The translations under genes were made by a program, and so were the position numbers. From Bacteroidia bacterium (GTDB lineage: Bacteria > Bacteroidota > Bacteroidia > Flavobacteriales > Flavobacteriaceae), in contig JAUIFC010000018.1 of NCBI GenBank assembly GCA_030429455.1, positions 1 through 36,205 of the forward strand: DNA of 36,205 bases, in the 5' to 3' direction. Positions within the stretch are counted from its first letter, which is position 1, and each line of letters starts with the position of its first letter. This document shows, one piece after another, positions 1 through 8,161 of this stretch. The notes beneath the pieces are model-generated. The model was not told where the DNA came from. It searched no databases and worked only from the letters and a program-made list of their open reading frames with translations.

Positions 1-20
1 AAAAGCCCCCTTCGGGGGTT
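1..20 (-). terminator. Intrinsic terminator of the acr3-like gene
   Basis: Read on the minus strand, this is a stem of five C and five G (CCCCC-GAA-GGGGG) followed by C and TTTT. It begins 11 bases after the stop of the minus-strand arsenite exporter gene, which is the expected place and orientation for a rho-independent terminator. Confidence 0.8.
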
Positions 21-30
21 TGGGGGATTA

Positions 31-1017
31 CTACCGCCACTTATTCGCCAAATACACCAAAGACAACATCACCGGGCCTTCGATCAACACGCCAACTACG
101 GTTGCCAGCGATGCTCCTGAATTTAATCCAAACAACGAAATAGCTACAGCCACTGCTAATTCAAAAAAATTGCTCGCCCCGATCATCGCTGCCGGCGCGC
201 AGATGTTGTGTTTCAATTTTAAATACTTTCCAATAAACCACGCCAAAAAGAAAATAAAATACGTCTGGATGGTTAGTGGCACAGCAATCAATACAATGTC
301 TAAAGGCTGCTCTACGATCTTTTCACCTTGAAAGGCAAACAACAAGACTAGTGTCGTTAAGAGCGCAATGATCGAAATGGGTTTGAGTTTGGCTAAGAAT
401 TGCGTTTTAAACCAGTCTTCTCCTTTGTGTTGAATCAAATAGCGGTTGGACAGATAGCCTGTTAAGAGTGGTATCACCACAAAAACTACAACCGAAATGA
501 CTAAAGTGTCATAAGGGATTTCGATATTGGTAACGCCTAAAAGGAGTTTTACTATTGGAATGAAAGCCACAAGTAAAACCAAGTCGTTTATCGACACCTG
601 AACCAAGGTATAATTGGCATCGCCTTTAGTCAAGTAAGACCAGACAAAGACCATTGCTGTACAGGGTGCCGCACCTAAAATAATGGCTCCCGCAATGTAT
701 TCACTGGCTTGCTCCGGCGTTAAAAATGCCTGAAAAATCTGGCTAAAAAACAACCAGGCAAAAAAGGCCATGCTAAACGGCTTAATCAGCCAATTGATGA
801 CCAAGGTTAACCCCAAACCTTTCTTTTCTTTGGTAATGTGCCGAAGTGACGAAAAATCGATTTGAACCATCATTGGGTAAATCATCAACCACACCAGAAT
901 AGCTACGGGAATATTGACGTTGGCAACAGTTAGATCGCCTATGGCATATCCTAACAGTACGCCAACCACAATACATAAAAACACCCAAAGGCTCAGATAT
1001 TTTTCAAATACGCCCAT
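31..1017 (-). CDS. acr3: Acr3-type arsenite efflux permease (BASS superfamily)
   Basis: The protein has 328 residues and about ten hydrophobic segments, the usual size and layout of the ACR3 family within the bile acid/sodium symporter superfamily. The segment GAAPCTAMVFVWSYL holds the conserved cysteine of Acr3 exporters, and the late ICAPAAMIGASNFFELAVA segment also fits the family. Known members extrude As(III) through the inner membrane by proton antiport. Start: the ATG at 1017 opens directly into a charged stretch and the first membrane segment. No arsR or arsC is visible, but the gene reads out of the upstream side of the window's left block, so other ars genes would lie outside what can be seen. 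A strong terminator follows the stop. It is not related to the uronate locus. Confidence 0.85.
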   Translation of the reverse strand: MGVFEKYLSLWVFLCIVVGVLLGYAIGDLTVANVNIPVAILVWLMIYPMMVQIDFSSLRHITKEKKGLGLTLVINWLIKPFSMAFFAWLFFSQIFQAFLTPEQASEYIAGAIILGAAPCTAMVFVWSYLTKGDANYTLVQVSINDLVLLVAFIPIVKLLLGVTNIEIPYDTLVISVVVFVVIPLLTGYLSNRYLIQHKGEDWFKTQFLAKLKPISIIALLTTLVLLFAFQGEKIVEQPLDIVLIAVPLTIQTYFIFFLAWFIGKYLKLKHNICAPAAMIGASNFFELAVAVAISLFGLNSGASLATVVGVLIEGPVMLSLVYLANKWR

Positions 1018-1092
1018 CGAAGAATTTAATTTGTAATGTTACTTAAATTACAAATCCAAAATAAAACCCAGCCTTTAAGAAATTGTAAAGAA

Positions 1093-2520
1093 TCATTTTC
1101 TTTCCCAAAGCTCTACCCTGACACCCAGTTGCTTAAAAGACTTGATTAGTGTATATTCATTATGAATGGTATTGTATTCTAAATCTTTTATGTTGTATAC
1201 ATTAGAATACAGCACATAAGGTTCAACACCTGTGAAATCTGTAAAACTTCTTTTATCTCCATTAAGATCTACAGCATCGATGGTAGTATTGTTTGGAAAA
1301 AAAGTTGCCGTTTGCTCGATTTCAATGCCACTCTCATCAATATATGAAATGGCTTGATGTCGTAAATCAAAATAATGAACATGCGCCAAAGATGCATCCC
1401 AACCTTGAGATATTTTATCGGGGTAAATCCAAAAGTTTCCTAATAATAAACTCATAATTAAAAACGAATAGGCTAACCACTTGCTAGGTTTATTTTTATT
1501 TGACTGCTTGTGTGTGTGTGTGTGTGTGTTGAACAGCATTATAAAAGAAATTAATGCCAAACAAAGGTAAGACGGTATAAAATAACGATGCCCCATAGGA
1601 TTATTAATACCTAAACTCGTAATTATTATAATTATTACTGAAAAAACGGATATGACAATCAAGGGTTTAATTTTTGAAAAGTCGATTTTCTTTCTCAGAA
1701 GAAGTAGAACCAAAAGAATAACTACAAATACTGAGACCCTGCCAAAGTCTATATAGCGATGAATTAATACAGCAATATTTCTGAAAAAGTTTAGTAGAAA
1801 ACCTGATTTATCGCTGTAATCTGTTGCCTTTCCCCATGGTTGAAGTGGATTCGATATTATCCATCCCTTATAAATTAAGCGCCAGGCTATATAGCATAAT
1901 GCCGGAATAGCACTTAAGATATAAGTGATCATGTTCTTAGCTTTGAAAAATGACATAAATCTTTCCTTACGGTAAAAAACATGTAATAATAGGTCTGTCA
2001 TAAAAAGACCAACACCTAACATCATTCCTCTATAAGAGATAATGCTTAAAAACACTAATCCCAGTAATTTGTAGGTGTTATTCTTATAGAGTATTCCATT
2101 TAAAGCTAAAAAAAAGAAGCATAATAAGGGGACTTCTGGATTAATTGAAACCAATTGAGCCATTAATGTTGGATCTACAAAAACCAATAGAAAAGCCCCT
2201 AGCAATAAGGCCTTATCTTTTACAAAATAATCAATGCATAAGTGGAGTTGTAACAAAAAACCATAAATAAACGGAAACATGATAAGGTGAGTAACCCAAA
2301 GTGATTTTCCAAAAATGGTCCATGTAAAAGCCACAAGAACAGCCATGAATGGCGGATGTCCTGGATCAATATCAGGGGTAATGCTCATCCAATTAAAAAT
2401 CCCATTTTCATATAGGGTATTACCCATATCTGATATAAAGGTAATATTGTCCCAGAAAATTCCAAACTCCAGACGTGCAATAGTGATAATAAAACCTAGA
2501 ATGAAGATGGTAATTCTCAA
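1093..2520 (-). CDS. Multi-span membrane glycosyltransferase, PMT/ArnT-like (GT-C fold)
   Basis: The protein has 475 residues and about ten to twelve hydrophobic helices. An early acidic pair followed by DPGHPPFMAVLVAFTW resembles the first periplasmic loop of GT-C enzymes, such as protein mannosyltransferases and ArnT, which take sugars from polyprenyl-phosphate donors. The C-terminal 100 residues are soluble, also as in that group. Donor and acceptor cannot be read from the sequence. A (TG)10 dinucleotide run on the + strand encodes an alternating Thr-His stretch near residues 331-338 in a cytoplasmic or periplasmic loop, so slippage would shift the frame and remove the C-terminal third. 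The gene lies 75 bp from the acr3-like gene and reads the same way. Confidence 0.6.
   Translation of the reverse strand: MRITIFILGFIITIARLEFGIFWDNITFISDMGNTLYENGIFNWMSITPDIDPGHPPFMAVLVAFTWTIFGKSLWVTHLIMFPFIYGFLLQLHLCIDYFVKDKALLLGAFLLVFVDPTLMAQLVSINPEVPLLCFFFLALNGILYKNNTYKLLGLVFLSIISYRGMMLGVGLFMTDLLLHVFYRKERFMSFFKAKNMITYILSAIPALCYIAWRLIYKGWIISNPLQPWGKATDYSDKSGFLLNFFRNIAVLIHRYIDFGRVSVFVVILLVLLLLRKKIDFSKIKPLIVISVFSVIIIIITSLGINNPMGHRYFIPSYLCLALISFIMLFNTHTHTHKQSNKNKPSKWLAYSFLIMSLLLGNFWIYPDKISQGWDASLAHVHYFDLRHQAISYIDESGIEIEQTATFFPNNTTIDAVDLNGDKRSFTDFTGVEPYVLYSNVYNIKDLEYNTIHNEYTLIKSFKQLGVRVELWERK
1509..1528. repeat. (TG)10 dinucleotide microsatellite inside the glycosyltransferase gene
   Basis: Ten perfect TG units lie in the coding sequence, read as CA on the coding (minus) strand. 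They encode alternating Thr and His. One unit gained or lost would put the gene out of frame. Confidence 0.95.
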
Positions 2521-2633
2521 TAAATTAGTCTAAAAGTTATTTTCAAATATAAGATTAAAAGAAAACAACGGTAGGTTTATATTCAATTTAAATTAAAGTA
2601 ATTCATCCCAATTAAAAAATGTAATTTTACGAG

Positions 2634-3719
2634 ATGAAACGTAAACTTCGCATTAACGGCCATTCGCATTTACTTCCTTACCCGGAAGAAATCCCAACAT
2701 TTATGAAAGAAAAAGGGATTTTCTGGGTGGATGAAGAGAGAAAATTCATGCTTCAGAAAAACTGGAAACGACCAGTTACCGACTCTAGTTTTTTCTTAAA
2801 TGAAAAACTCGAATGGATGGAGCGCTTTAACATCGACCATGCTGTGGTTTTAAACCTTTCTCAACTCTACGGCAATGGCTTGAGAGTGGAAGAAATGAAA
2901 CAGGCGTTACGTTTTCAAAACGACTTTAATGCTAGAATCCAGCATGATAACCCTAAAAAGTTTACTTGTGGTTTTGTGGTTCATCCTGGATTTGTAAGAG
3001 GTGCTTTATGGGAAATTGAACGATGCGTAGAAGAATTGGACATGAAATTGTTGTGTTTGCCTACCCATTTTATGGATTCTATTGGCGTTTGGCGATGTGT
3101 GTTTGATGAAGAAAACGAACCTATTTTCGAATTGGCAGACAAGTATAACTTGGCGGTAGAAATTCATCCTTATGATGGTGATAAATTCATCAAACTCGAA
3201 AATACTGCGTGGCGTTTTCATTTAATTTGGATGTTAGCCCAATGTGCTGATGCTTATCACTTTTTAACCTTAAATGGGTACGCACATAAGTATAAAAATA
3301 TGCGAATTTGTTTTGCGCATGGTGGGCAATTGGCTCAAATGAATTTAGGAAGACGCATCCAAGGCTTTGATGGTAGACCAGATTTATTTGAAGGCAAAGT
3401 TCATCCTAGAAAATCCGTTGGGCACAAAAATATTTTCTTTGACACTTTGGTTCATGACACCAGATCATTTCAACTCTTGTTAGAAAATCAAAAGAGCAAA
3501 CAAATTCTTGCCGGCCTGGATGATCCTTATCCTTTGGGTGAAATGGAAAGTGAACCGCAATCCTCGTATCCTGGAAAACTATTGGACTTAGCCGTTGACG
3601 AAAACATCATTACGTCGGACGAACGTGATGAAATTTGGAACGACAATGTCGTCACTTGGTTATTTGGTGAAGATGAACATGAAAAAAATAAATTTTATAA
3701 GCGATTAGGAGTTGTCTAA
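2634..3719 (+). CDS. ACMSD-like amidohydrolase (amidohydrolase-2 family)
   Basis: The protein has 361 residues. It starts with the metal-binding N-x-H-x-H of the family (NGHSHLLP) and later shows EIHPYD, CFAHGG and LAGLDDPYPLG, which match the His, His and Asp ligand positions of 2-amino-3-carboxymuconate-6-semialdehyde decarboxylase (ACMSD). ACMSD is a zinc enzyme of tryptophan/kynurenine breakdown that removes CO2 from its unstable substrate. In Flavobacteriia similar proteins occur in kynurenine-pathway clusters, but no other gene of that pathway is visible here, so the substrate is inferred from family only. An O-methyltransferase gene follows after 19 bp and probably shares the transcript. 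The start ATG at 2634 leads straight into the metal-binding motif. Confidence 0.7.
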   Translation: MKRKLRINGHSHLLPYPEEIPTFMKEKGIFWVDEERKFMLQKNWKRPVTDSSFFLNEKLEWMERFNIDHAVVLNLSQLYGNGLRVEEMKQALRFQNDFNARIQHDNPKKFTCGFVVHPGFVRGALWEIERCVEELDMKLLCLPTHFMDSIGVWRCVFDEENEPIFELADKYNLAVEIHPYDGDKFIKLENTAWRFHLIWMLAQCADAYHFLTLNGYAHKYKNMRICFAHGGQLAQMNLGRRIQGFDGRPDLFEGKVHPRKSVGHKNIFFDTLVHDTRSFQLLLENQKSKQILAGLDDPYPLGEMESEPQSSYPGKLLDLAVDENIITSDERDEIWNDNVVTWLFGEDEHEKNKFYKRLGVV

Positions 3720-3738
3720 AAATATTTAAAACAATTGA

Positions 3739-4380
3739 ATGGAATTTATAGATAAACATCTTGACGATTATTGTGTAAATCACTCTCAGAAAGAACCAGA
3801 ACTTTTAAAAGCCTTATCCAAAGAAACCTGGCAGAAAATACTCATTCCCAGAATGCTGAGCGGTCATTTTCAAGGGCGATTATTAAGTTTGATTTCAAAA
3901 CTTATCGCTCCAAAAACAATTTTAGAAATTGGCACGTACACAGGTTATTCTACTTTATGTTTGGCAGAAGGCTTGGTGAATGATGGTAAAATCCATACCA
4001 TCGACATCAATGAAGAACTTGCAGATATCCAACAGAAATATTTCCAAAAGTCAGACTATAAAAACCAAATCATAAGCCATGTTGGGGAAGCAAAACACAT
4101 CATTCCTGATATTGATGCTAAATTTGACCTCGTCTTTATCGATGCGGACAAAAGTAATTACGGCTTATATTTGGATTTAGTCATACCAAAACTCAACCCT
4201 AAAGCCGTTATTTTGTCGGACAATGTCCTCTGGAGCGGCAAAGTGATTGATAAAAACGCTGATGACACAGACACGGTAGCGTTGAGAGCCTATAATAAAA
4301 AGATAAACGAACATCCTGATTTTGAAACCGTTCTTCTTCCCGTTCGAGATGGGTTGAGTATTAGTCGGTATAAAGGTTGA
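3739..4380 (+). CDS. SAM-dependent O-methyltransferase, family 3 (caffeoyl-CoA type)
   Basis: The protein has 213 residues, the usual length for bacterial family-3 O-methyltransferases. The SAM-binding motif I is ILEIGTYTGYSTLCLAEG, followed by an acidic residue at HTIDIN for the ribose. The metal-binding region is DLVFIDADKSNY and the later LSDNVLWSGKV segment is also typical. Known relatives methylate catechol-like hydroxyls using a divalent metal. The true acceptor is unknown. The gene follows the ACMSD-like gene at 19 bp on the same strand. No terminator is obvious after the stop. Confidence 0.85.
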   Translation: MEFIDKHLDDYCVNHSQKEPELLKALSKETWQKILIPRMLSGHFQGRLLSLISKLIAPKTILEIGTYTGYSTLCLAEGLVNDGKIHTIDINEELADIQQKYFQKSDYKNQIISHVGEAKHIIPDIDAKFDLVFIDADKSNYGLYLDLVIPKLNPKAVILSDNVLWSGKVIDKNADDTDTVALRAYNKKINEHPDFETVLLPVRDGLSISRYKG

Positions 4381-4762
4381 TACCATAATTTATGTCCTGT
4401 TGTCCGGACACTTCAGCAGTTGCTGGTGAAAATAAGTACATTATTCAAGCCACTGATACACGAATGGATTTCTATTAAATTAGAACATTCATGGCTAATT
4501 TCAAGGAATATATATTTTGTTGATTGATACAAGTTCCAATCATTAGAATTAAATCTAAACTGATAGCACATGACAACAAATCTAGCTCTTAAGAATCATT
4601 AAAATCAATTTAGCATACCCGAATTTGTCTGGACAAAACAGTGTTATATTATTCTATATTTTCATAAAATAACTTTAAGATTTAAACTTCTGCATTTACC
4701 TTCAATACATTTGTTTTCTATCGAATTCAAAATTTATAATTTAAAATTCTTAATTCATAAAA
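4381..4762. other. 382-bp intergenic region with two TGTCnGGACA palindromes
   Basis: No open reading frame of note is seen and the stretch is AT-rich. Two related 10-mer palindromes stand out: TGTCCGGACA at 4401-4410 and TGTCTGGACA (one mismatch) at 4626-4635. They could be binding sites of a regulator for the gene that starts at 4763, but nothing else supports this. Confidence 0.35.
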
Positions 4763-4924
4763 ATGAAATATACAACGCTTCCCCATACAGATATTAAAGT
4801 CAGCAAAATCTGCCTAGGCACGATGACTTGGGGTAATCAAAACACCCAGGAGGAAGGTTTTGCGCAAATGGATTTAGCACTGGACAAAGGCATTAATTTC
4901 TTTGATACAGCAGAACTGTATCCA
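4763..4924 (+). pseudogene. Aldo/keto reductase, 5' fragment cut by the IS
   Basis: The first 54 codons read as a Tas-type NADP(H)-dependent aldo/keto reductase. MKYTTLPHTDIKVSKICLG is the usual N-terminus and NFFDTAELYP contains the catalytic Asp of the AKR fold. The match ends at Pro54, exactly where the terminal repeat of the insertion sequence begins. The next eight codons before a stop are IS sequence. A full AKR of this type has about 350 residues, so the catalytic Tyr, Lys and His are partly or wholly missing and the product should be inactive. The rest of the gene is not found on the far side of the IS. Confidence 0.85.
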
Positions 4925-4938
4925 CTTGAGTTTGACAC
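4925..4938 (+). repeat. Left terminal inverted repeat of the IS
   Basis: CTTGAGTTTGACAC. It matches 13 of 14 bases of the inward-read right end at 6716-6729. Confidence 0.8.
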
Positions 4939-4999
4939 AATATCCTTATAAGAGTTTGATAATGAGTAATATAATATTTTATGGGTGCTCCACAATATT

Positions 5000-6598
5000 T
5001 TATAAGTATTTGATTATGTGTTTTTTAGATAAAATGTTTGGGATTTGCTTTAAACCTAATTTATTTATAATAGCAGGGATTTCTTTTTTATTTGAAGAAC
5101 GCAGATAGAATTGTTCTTTTTTTTGTTCAACTAAACTTAGCTGCATAAGATCTAAGTTTTTTCTTAGTTGACTCTCACTAATCTTATATCCTCTTTGATT
5201 GAGTTTGCTAAGCAAATAATGTTGTATTGTATATGTCATATAGCATAGGCAGATATGTCCTTCTATACGTTTTGATGTCCAGTGATACATAGGACGTGTT
5301 TCAAGGTGGGTTTTAAAAGTTCTAAAAGTTTGCTCTATTTGAAATAGGTGTCTGTAATGGTCTAAAACTGTTGTTACTTCAAGTGTTTTGTTGTTTGTAG
5401 CGATGCATAGAAATCCATCATATTTTTGGTCATTTTCTATTTTATCTTGATCAATACTGTATTTTGAGTCTCCTTCTTTTTTTAGATAAAATCTGGCGGA
5501 TTTGCGTTCTATTTGTGATGGATTTTTCAATAGTTTTTCTGCTTTTTTGATTTTATCTTCTCTGTCTTTTGTGGCTCGTTTACTACTGTATGTCCCAATA
5601 ATGGTTCTGCCATTGTAGGTTATAGTGGTGTATTTTAAAGAAATGACTTCGCCGTCTTTGCCGTATTCCCATTCTTTACTGTAATTATCTAAATTGGTAA
5701 GTTTTGATTTGATGTGAATAGGGAGTGTTTTTAGGCGTTCACCAACAATAAATTCATAGTTATTTTGATTTTCAACTATATCAATATTGTTCTTTGATAG
5801 CATACCTCTATCGGCTACAATAATGATGTTTTCTATCTGGTAATCTTTCTTTAACGTTGCCACAGCATCTTCAAATGTGTGACCTTAGTACTGGTCGCCT
5901 GCGTATAAACGGTAACCTATTGGGTTCTTGTTTTTATCAATCAATAATCCAAAGACAACTTGTACTTTTCCTGTTTTACCATCTTTTGAGAAGCCCTTCT
6001 TACGCAAATCATCAGCTTTATCAGAATCAAAATAAAATGTCGTTACATCATAAAATACAACATCAAGCTTTTGGTTGAATAGATTAAGACCTTTATTGAA
6101 AATAAATCTTTGGATAGTTTTTGCATGTCTTGATAGCTGGTCTAAACTGCGATAAAGATGGTGTAGCTCTACTGTTGACACACCTAGATATTCTTCTTGG
6201 TCAAGGTAACTAATGCGTTTACTACATGGGTCATGAAGACGTTCAATTAACATCAGTTTGACGGCATTGAGCAGATCATACTTAAGTTTTTTACGCTTTA
6301 CGATATTGCCTAATAATTTGTCTAAACCATAATAAGCTAACGCCTTATCTACTACTTGAGAATAGCCATAATTATAACGGTCTATCTCTTGAACTCCTCC
6401 CCCTAAAAGCTCTTTGGGATCACCGCCTCCAAGCTCATAGAAACGCTCTCCAAAGCGCTTAAGCATTGAAGGGGTATAATCGCTTACTTTTCCTAAGGAG
6501 TATAGGGTCTTCTTGACGTATTTACCATTAATGCGGTGGGAAGAGACTATACGTATATACTGTTCGCCATTTTTATTATCTACCTTCAAGTATGCCAT
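5000..6598 (-). pseudogene. IS1634-family transposase with an in-frame stop (TAA at codon 238)
   Basis: The frame runs 532 codons from the ATG at 6598 to the stop at 5000-5002, with a single internal TAA at 5885-5887. The upstream 237 residues include DVVFYDVTTFYFDS, the first catalytic Asp of the DDE domain, and end at the YAGDQY segment. Directly after the stop the same frame continues GHTFEDAVATLKK and then IIIVADRGMLS, the second catalytic Asp. In related transposases a Glu normally sits at the stop position, so a single nonsense change is the simplest cause. Without readthrough the first part has only one catalytic Asp and the element should not move by itself. Confidence 0.9.
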
Positions 6599-6715
6599 AA
6601 TGCAAAAGTAGAACCAATTATTGGGCTGTCAAATAGAGCTTTCGCTCCACACTTTTGCCAAAACAAAAAACAAACTCAATGTTTATAGGGTACTAGGAAT
6701 AATAATACTGATTTA

Positions 6716-6729
6716 GTGTCAAAGTCAAG
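6716..6729 (-). repeat. Right terminal inverted repeat of the IS
   Basis: Read on the minus strand this is CTTGACTTTGACAC, the partner of 4925-4938. Confidence 0.8.
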
Positions 6730-6884
6730 AGAACCGGTCTTGCAGCAGCTTCATCCAGTTTTTTGTAAATTGTTGTTAGGTCCTTTGCAGAATCTTTACA
6801 AGATGACGAAAATGTAAAAGGAACAGCAGTTGCTAACCCGGAAATAGCAGTGGTTTTGAGAAAATTTCTTCTATTGAGTGGCAT
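6730..6884 (-). pseudogene. Tat-exported, enolase-superfamily-like protein, 5' fragment cut by the IS
   Basis: About 52 codons remain. The N-terminus MPLNRRNFLKTTAISGL is a twin-arginine signal, followed by FTFSSSC, a possible lipobox. The stretch IYKKLDEAAARPVL resembles the start of Bacteroidota mandelate racemase/muconate lactonising-type proteins, which act on sugar acids. That assignment is from pattern memory and is tentative. The sequence then runs into the IS terminal repeat and a stop within the IS. It lies 49 bp after the beta-propeller gene on the same strand, so it was probably the last gene of the uxaB unit. The protein cannot be functional. Confidence 0.6.
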
Positions 6885-6933
6885 TTAGATAAGGTCTTTT
6901 GGACATCACAAATATAAAATATTAATTAATTGG

Positions 6934-8082
6934 TTATTCTCCGTCCATTATTTGTGTTAAATCATAACACCAAACTTTTGATAAACCGTCTTGGGCCATG
7001 CCGTTGAAGTACACCTTCTTCCCATCCCTTGAAAAAGCCGGATGTATGTGAGAATGTACATCCCAGAAGTTTTTGCCATTGACTACATTGGGTTGTTGAA
7101 ACAATACTTTTGTAGGATTTACGCTTCCTTTACGATATAAAAAAACTTGAATAGGATCACTTTGGTACCAGTTATCAGTTACTATCCACTGCCTGTCAGG
7201 AGAAATGCTGCCGTGGTTGCCATGACCGGCAACATCGTCTTCTATGATTTTTCCAAAAAGATCATGACGGTTTAAATGGTGAATATTATTCCCAGTTTCA
7301 AAACCAAAAATGCTTTCATTGTCCCACCATTGTATATGCATAGGCTTAGGCCCCATGAATCTAATATTACTCCCATCAGCATTAGCGAATAAATAGTAAG
7401 CCTCTCGTTTTTTTGTCACTCCTCTTTTTGATTTTATTTTGGCTTTGATTTGAAACATGATTCTTTGTGCATTTGGACTCCAGTAAGGATGATCAAAATT
7501 CCAGCCTTCTAAGGGTATTTTAGTACCCATTTCTTCTGCTAAATGCTTCACATCGTTAATGTTGATTAAAGATGATACTGTCTTGATATTTAAATCTAAT
7601 TCGTAAACGTGTTTCTCCTCCTCTTCGTTGCCTGTAGATTTAAATAAAATTTTGTTGTTTACAGCAGAATAATCACTGAGTTGTGAACCCTCATACTGAT
7701 CAAGTTCTCCGCTATAAATATTATGGACGTAAATAATATTGTCCTGATTGCTGTTGTACGCTAATGTTTCATTATCTATCCAAATCGCATATGTACCGAC
7801 ATGACGCTGTGAGCCATTTACAGTATTTATGGTAAAAAATTGTTCAGTGGCTAAGTCTTTAACCACAACATCCATTTTTTTATTAGGTTTAAAGATTGTA
7901 AATACCAATTTTTTCCCATCGGGACTATCCGGAAATTGATGAAAATAAGATATTACTGCATCTTCTCCGGCTGGTGAGACTAGACTTAAGTTATTATCTT
8001 GACCATAGGCTTTCGTGAGCAAACAGAATGTAAATATTGAGTATATTAATCCGAGTTTTATAATTTTCGATTTCTTCATCAT
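6934..8082 (-). CDS. Secreted beta-propeller, oligogalacturonate-lyase-like (PL22/ulvan-lyase type fold)
   Basis: The protein has 382 residues with an N-terminal signal ending near AYGQD, so it is exported. The body has repeating beta-propeller blades with SPDGKK/SPDRQW/SRDGKK motifs as in TolB-like and PL22-type proteins. The segments FMGPKPMHIQWWDNESIFG, GHGNHGSISPD and HSHIHPAF (His343, 345 and 347) are the likely active-site or metal-binding face by analogy with beta-propeller polysaccharide lyases. The reaction, cleavage of a uronic acid linkage by beta-elimination, is inferred. A paralogue lies at 17103-18269 with two of the three HxHxH histidines changed. The gene follows uxaB by 79 bp in the same direction. 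Which lyase family it belongs to cannot be settled here. Confidence 0.6.
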   Translation of the reverse strand: MMKKSKIIKLGLIYSIFTFCLLTKAYGQDNNLSLVSPAGEDAVISYFHQFPDSPDGKKLVFTIFKPNKKMDVVVKDLATEQFFTINTVNGSQRHVGTYAIWIDNETLAYNSNQDNIIYVHNIYSGELDQYEGSQLSDYSAVNNKILFKSTGNEEEEKHVYELDLNIKTVSSLININDVKHLAEEMGTKIPLEGWNFDHPYWSPNAQRIMFQIKAKIKSKRGVTKKREAYYLFANADGSNIRFMGPKPMHIQWWDNESIFGFETGNNIHHLNRHDLFGKIIEDDVAGHGNHGSISPDRQWIVTDNWYQSDPIQVFLYRKGSVNPTKVLFQQPNVVNGKNFWDVHSHIHPAFSRDGKKVYFNGMAQDGLSKVWCYDLTQIMDGE

Positions 8083-8161
8083 AAAGTCTTATAAATTCTG
8101 TTTTTTATCCCTGGTATTGTTACAGCTTACACCATGATTTTTACTATATTTTCAATTTCAT

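Larger units (their letters stand above)
4925..6729 (-). mobile_element. IS1634-type insertion sequence, degenerate copy
   Basis: The element is about 1.8 kb and is bounded by 14-bp terminal inverted repeats that differ at one base (CTTGAGTTTGACAC on the left, CTTGACTTTGACAC read inward from the right). It holds one transposase frame on the minus strand, interrupted by a stop. The bases next to the ends (TATCCA on the left, AGAACC on the right) are not a direct repeat, and the two flanks belong to different genes. The family assignment rests on the transposase motifs. The exact ends are set by the repeats plus the points where both flanking genes lose homology. Confidence 0.85.

Noticed and set aside
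20-331. 103-residue + strand frame over the end of the acr3-like gene
   Set aside because: It is the antisense shadow of a well-supported membrane protein and has no family features.
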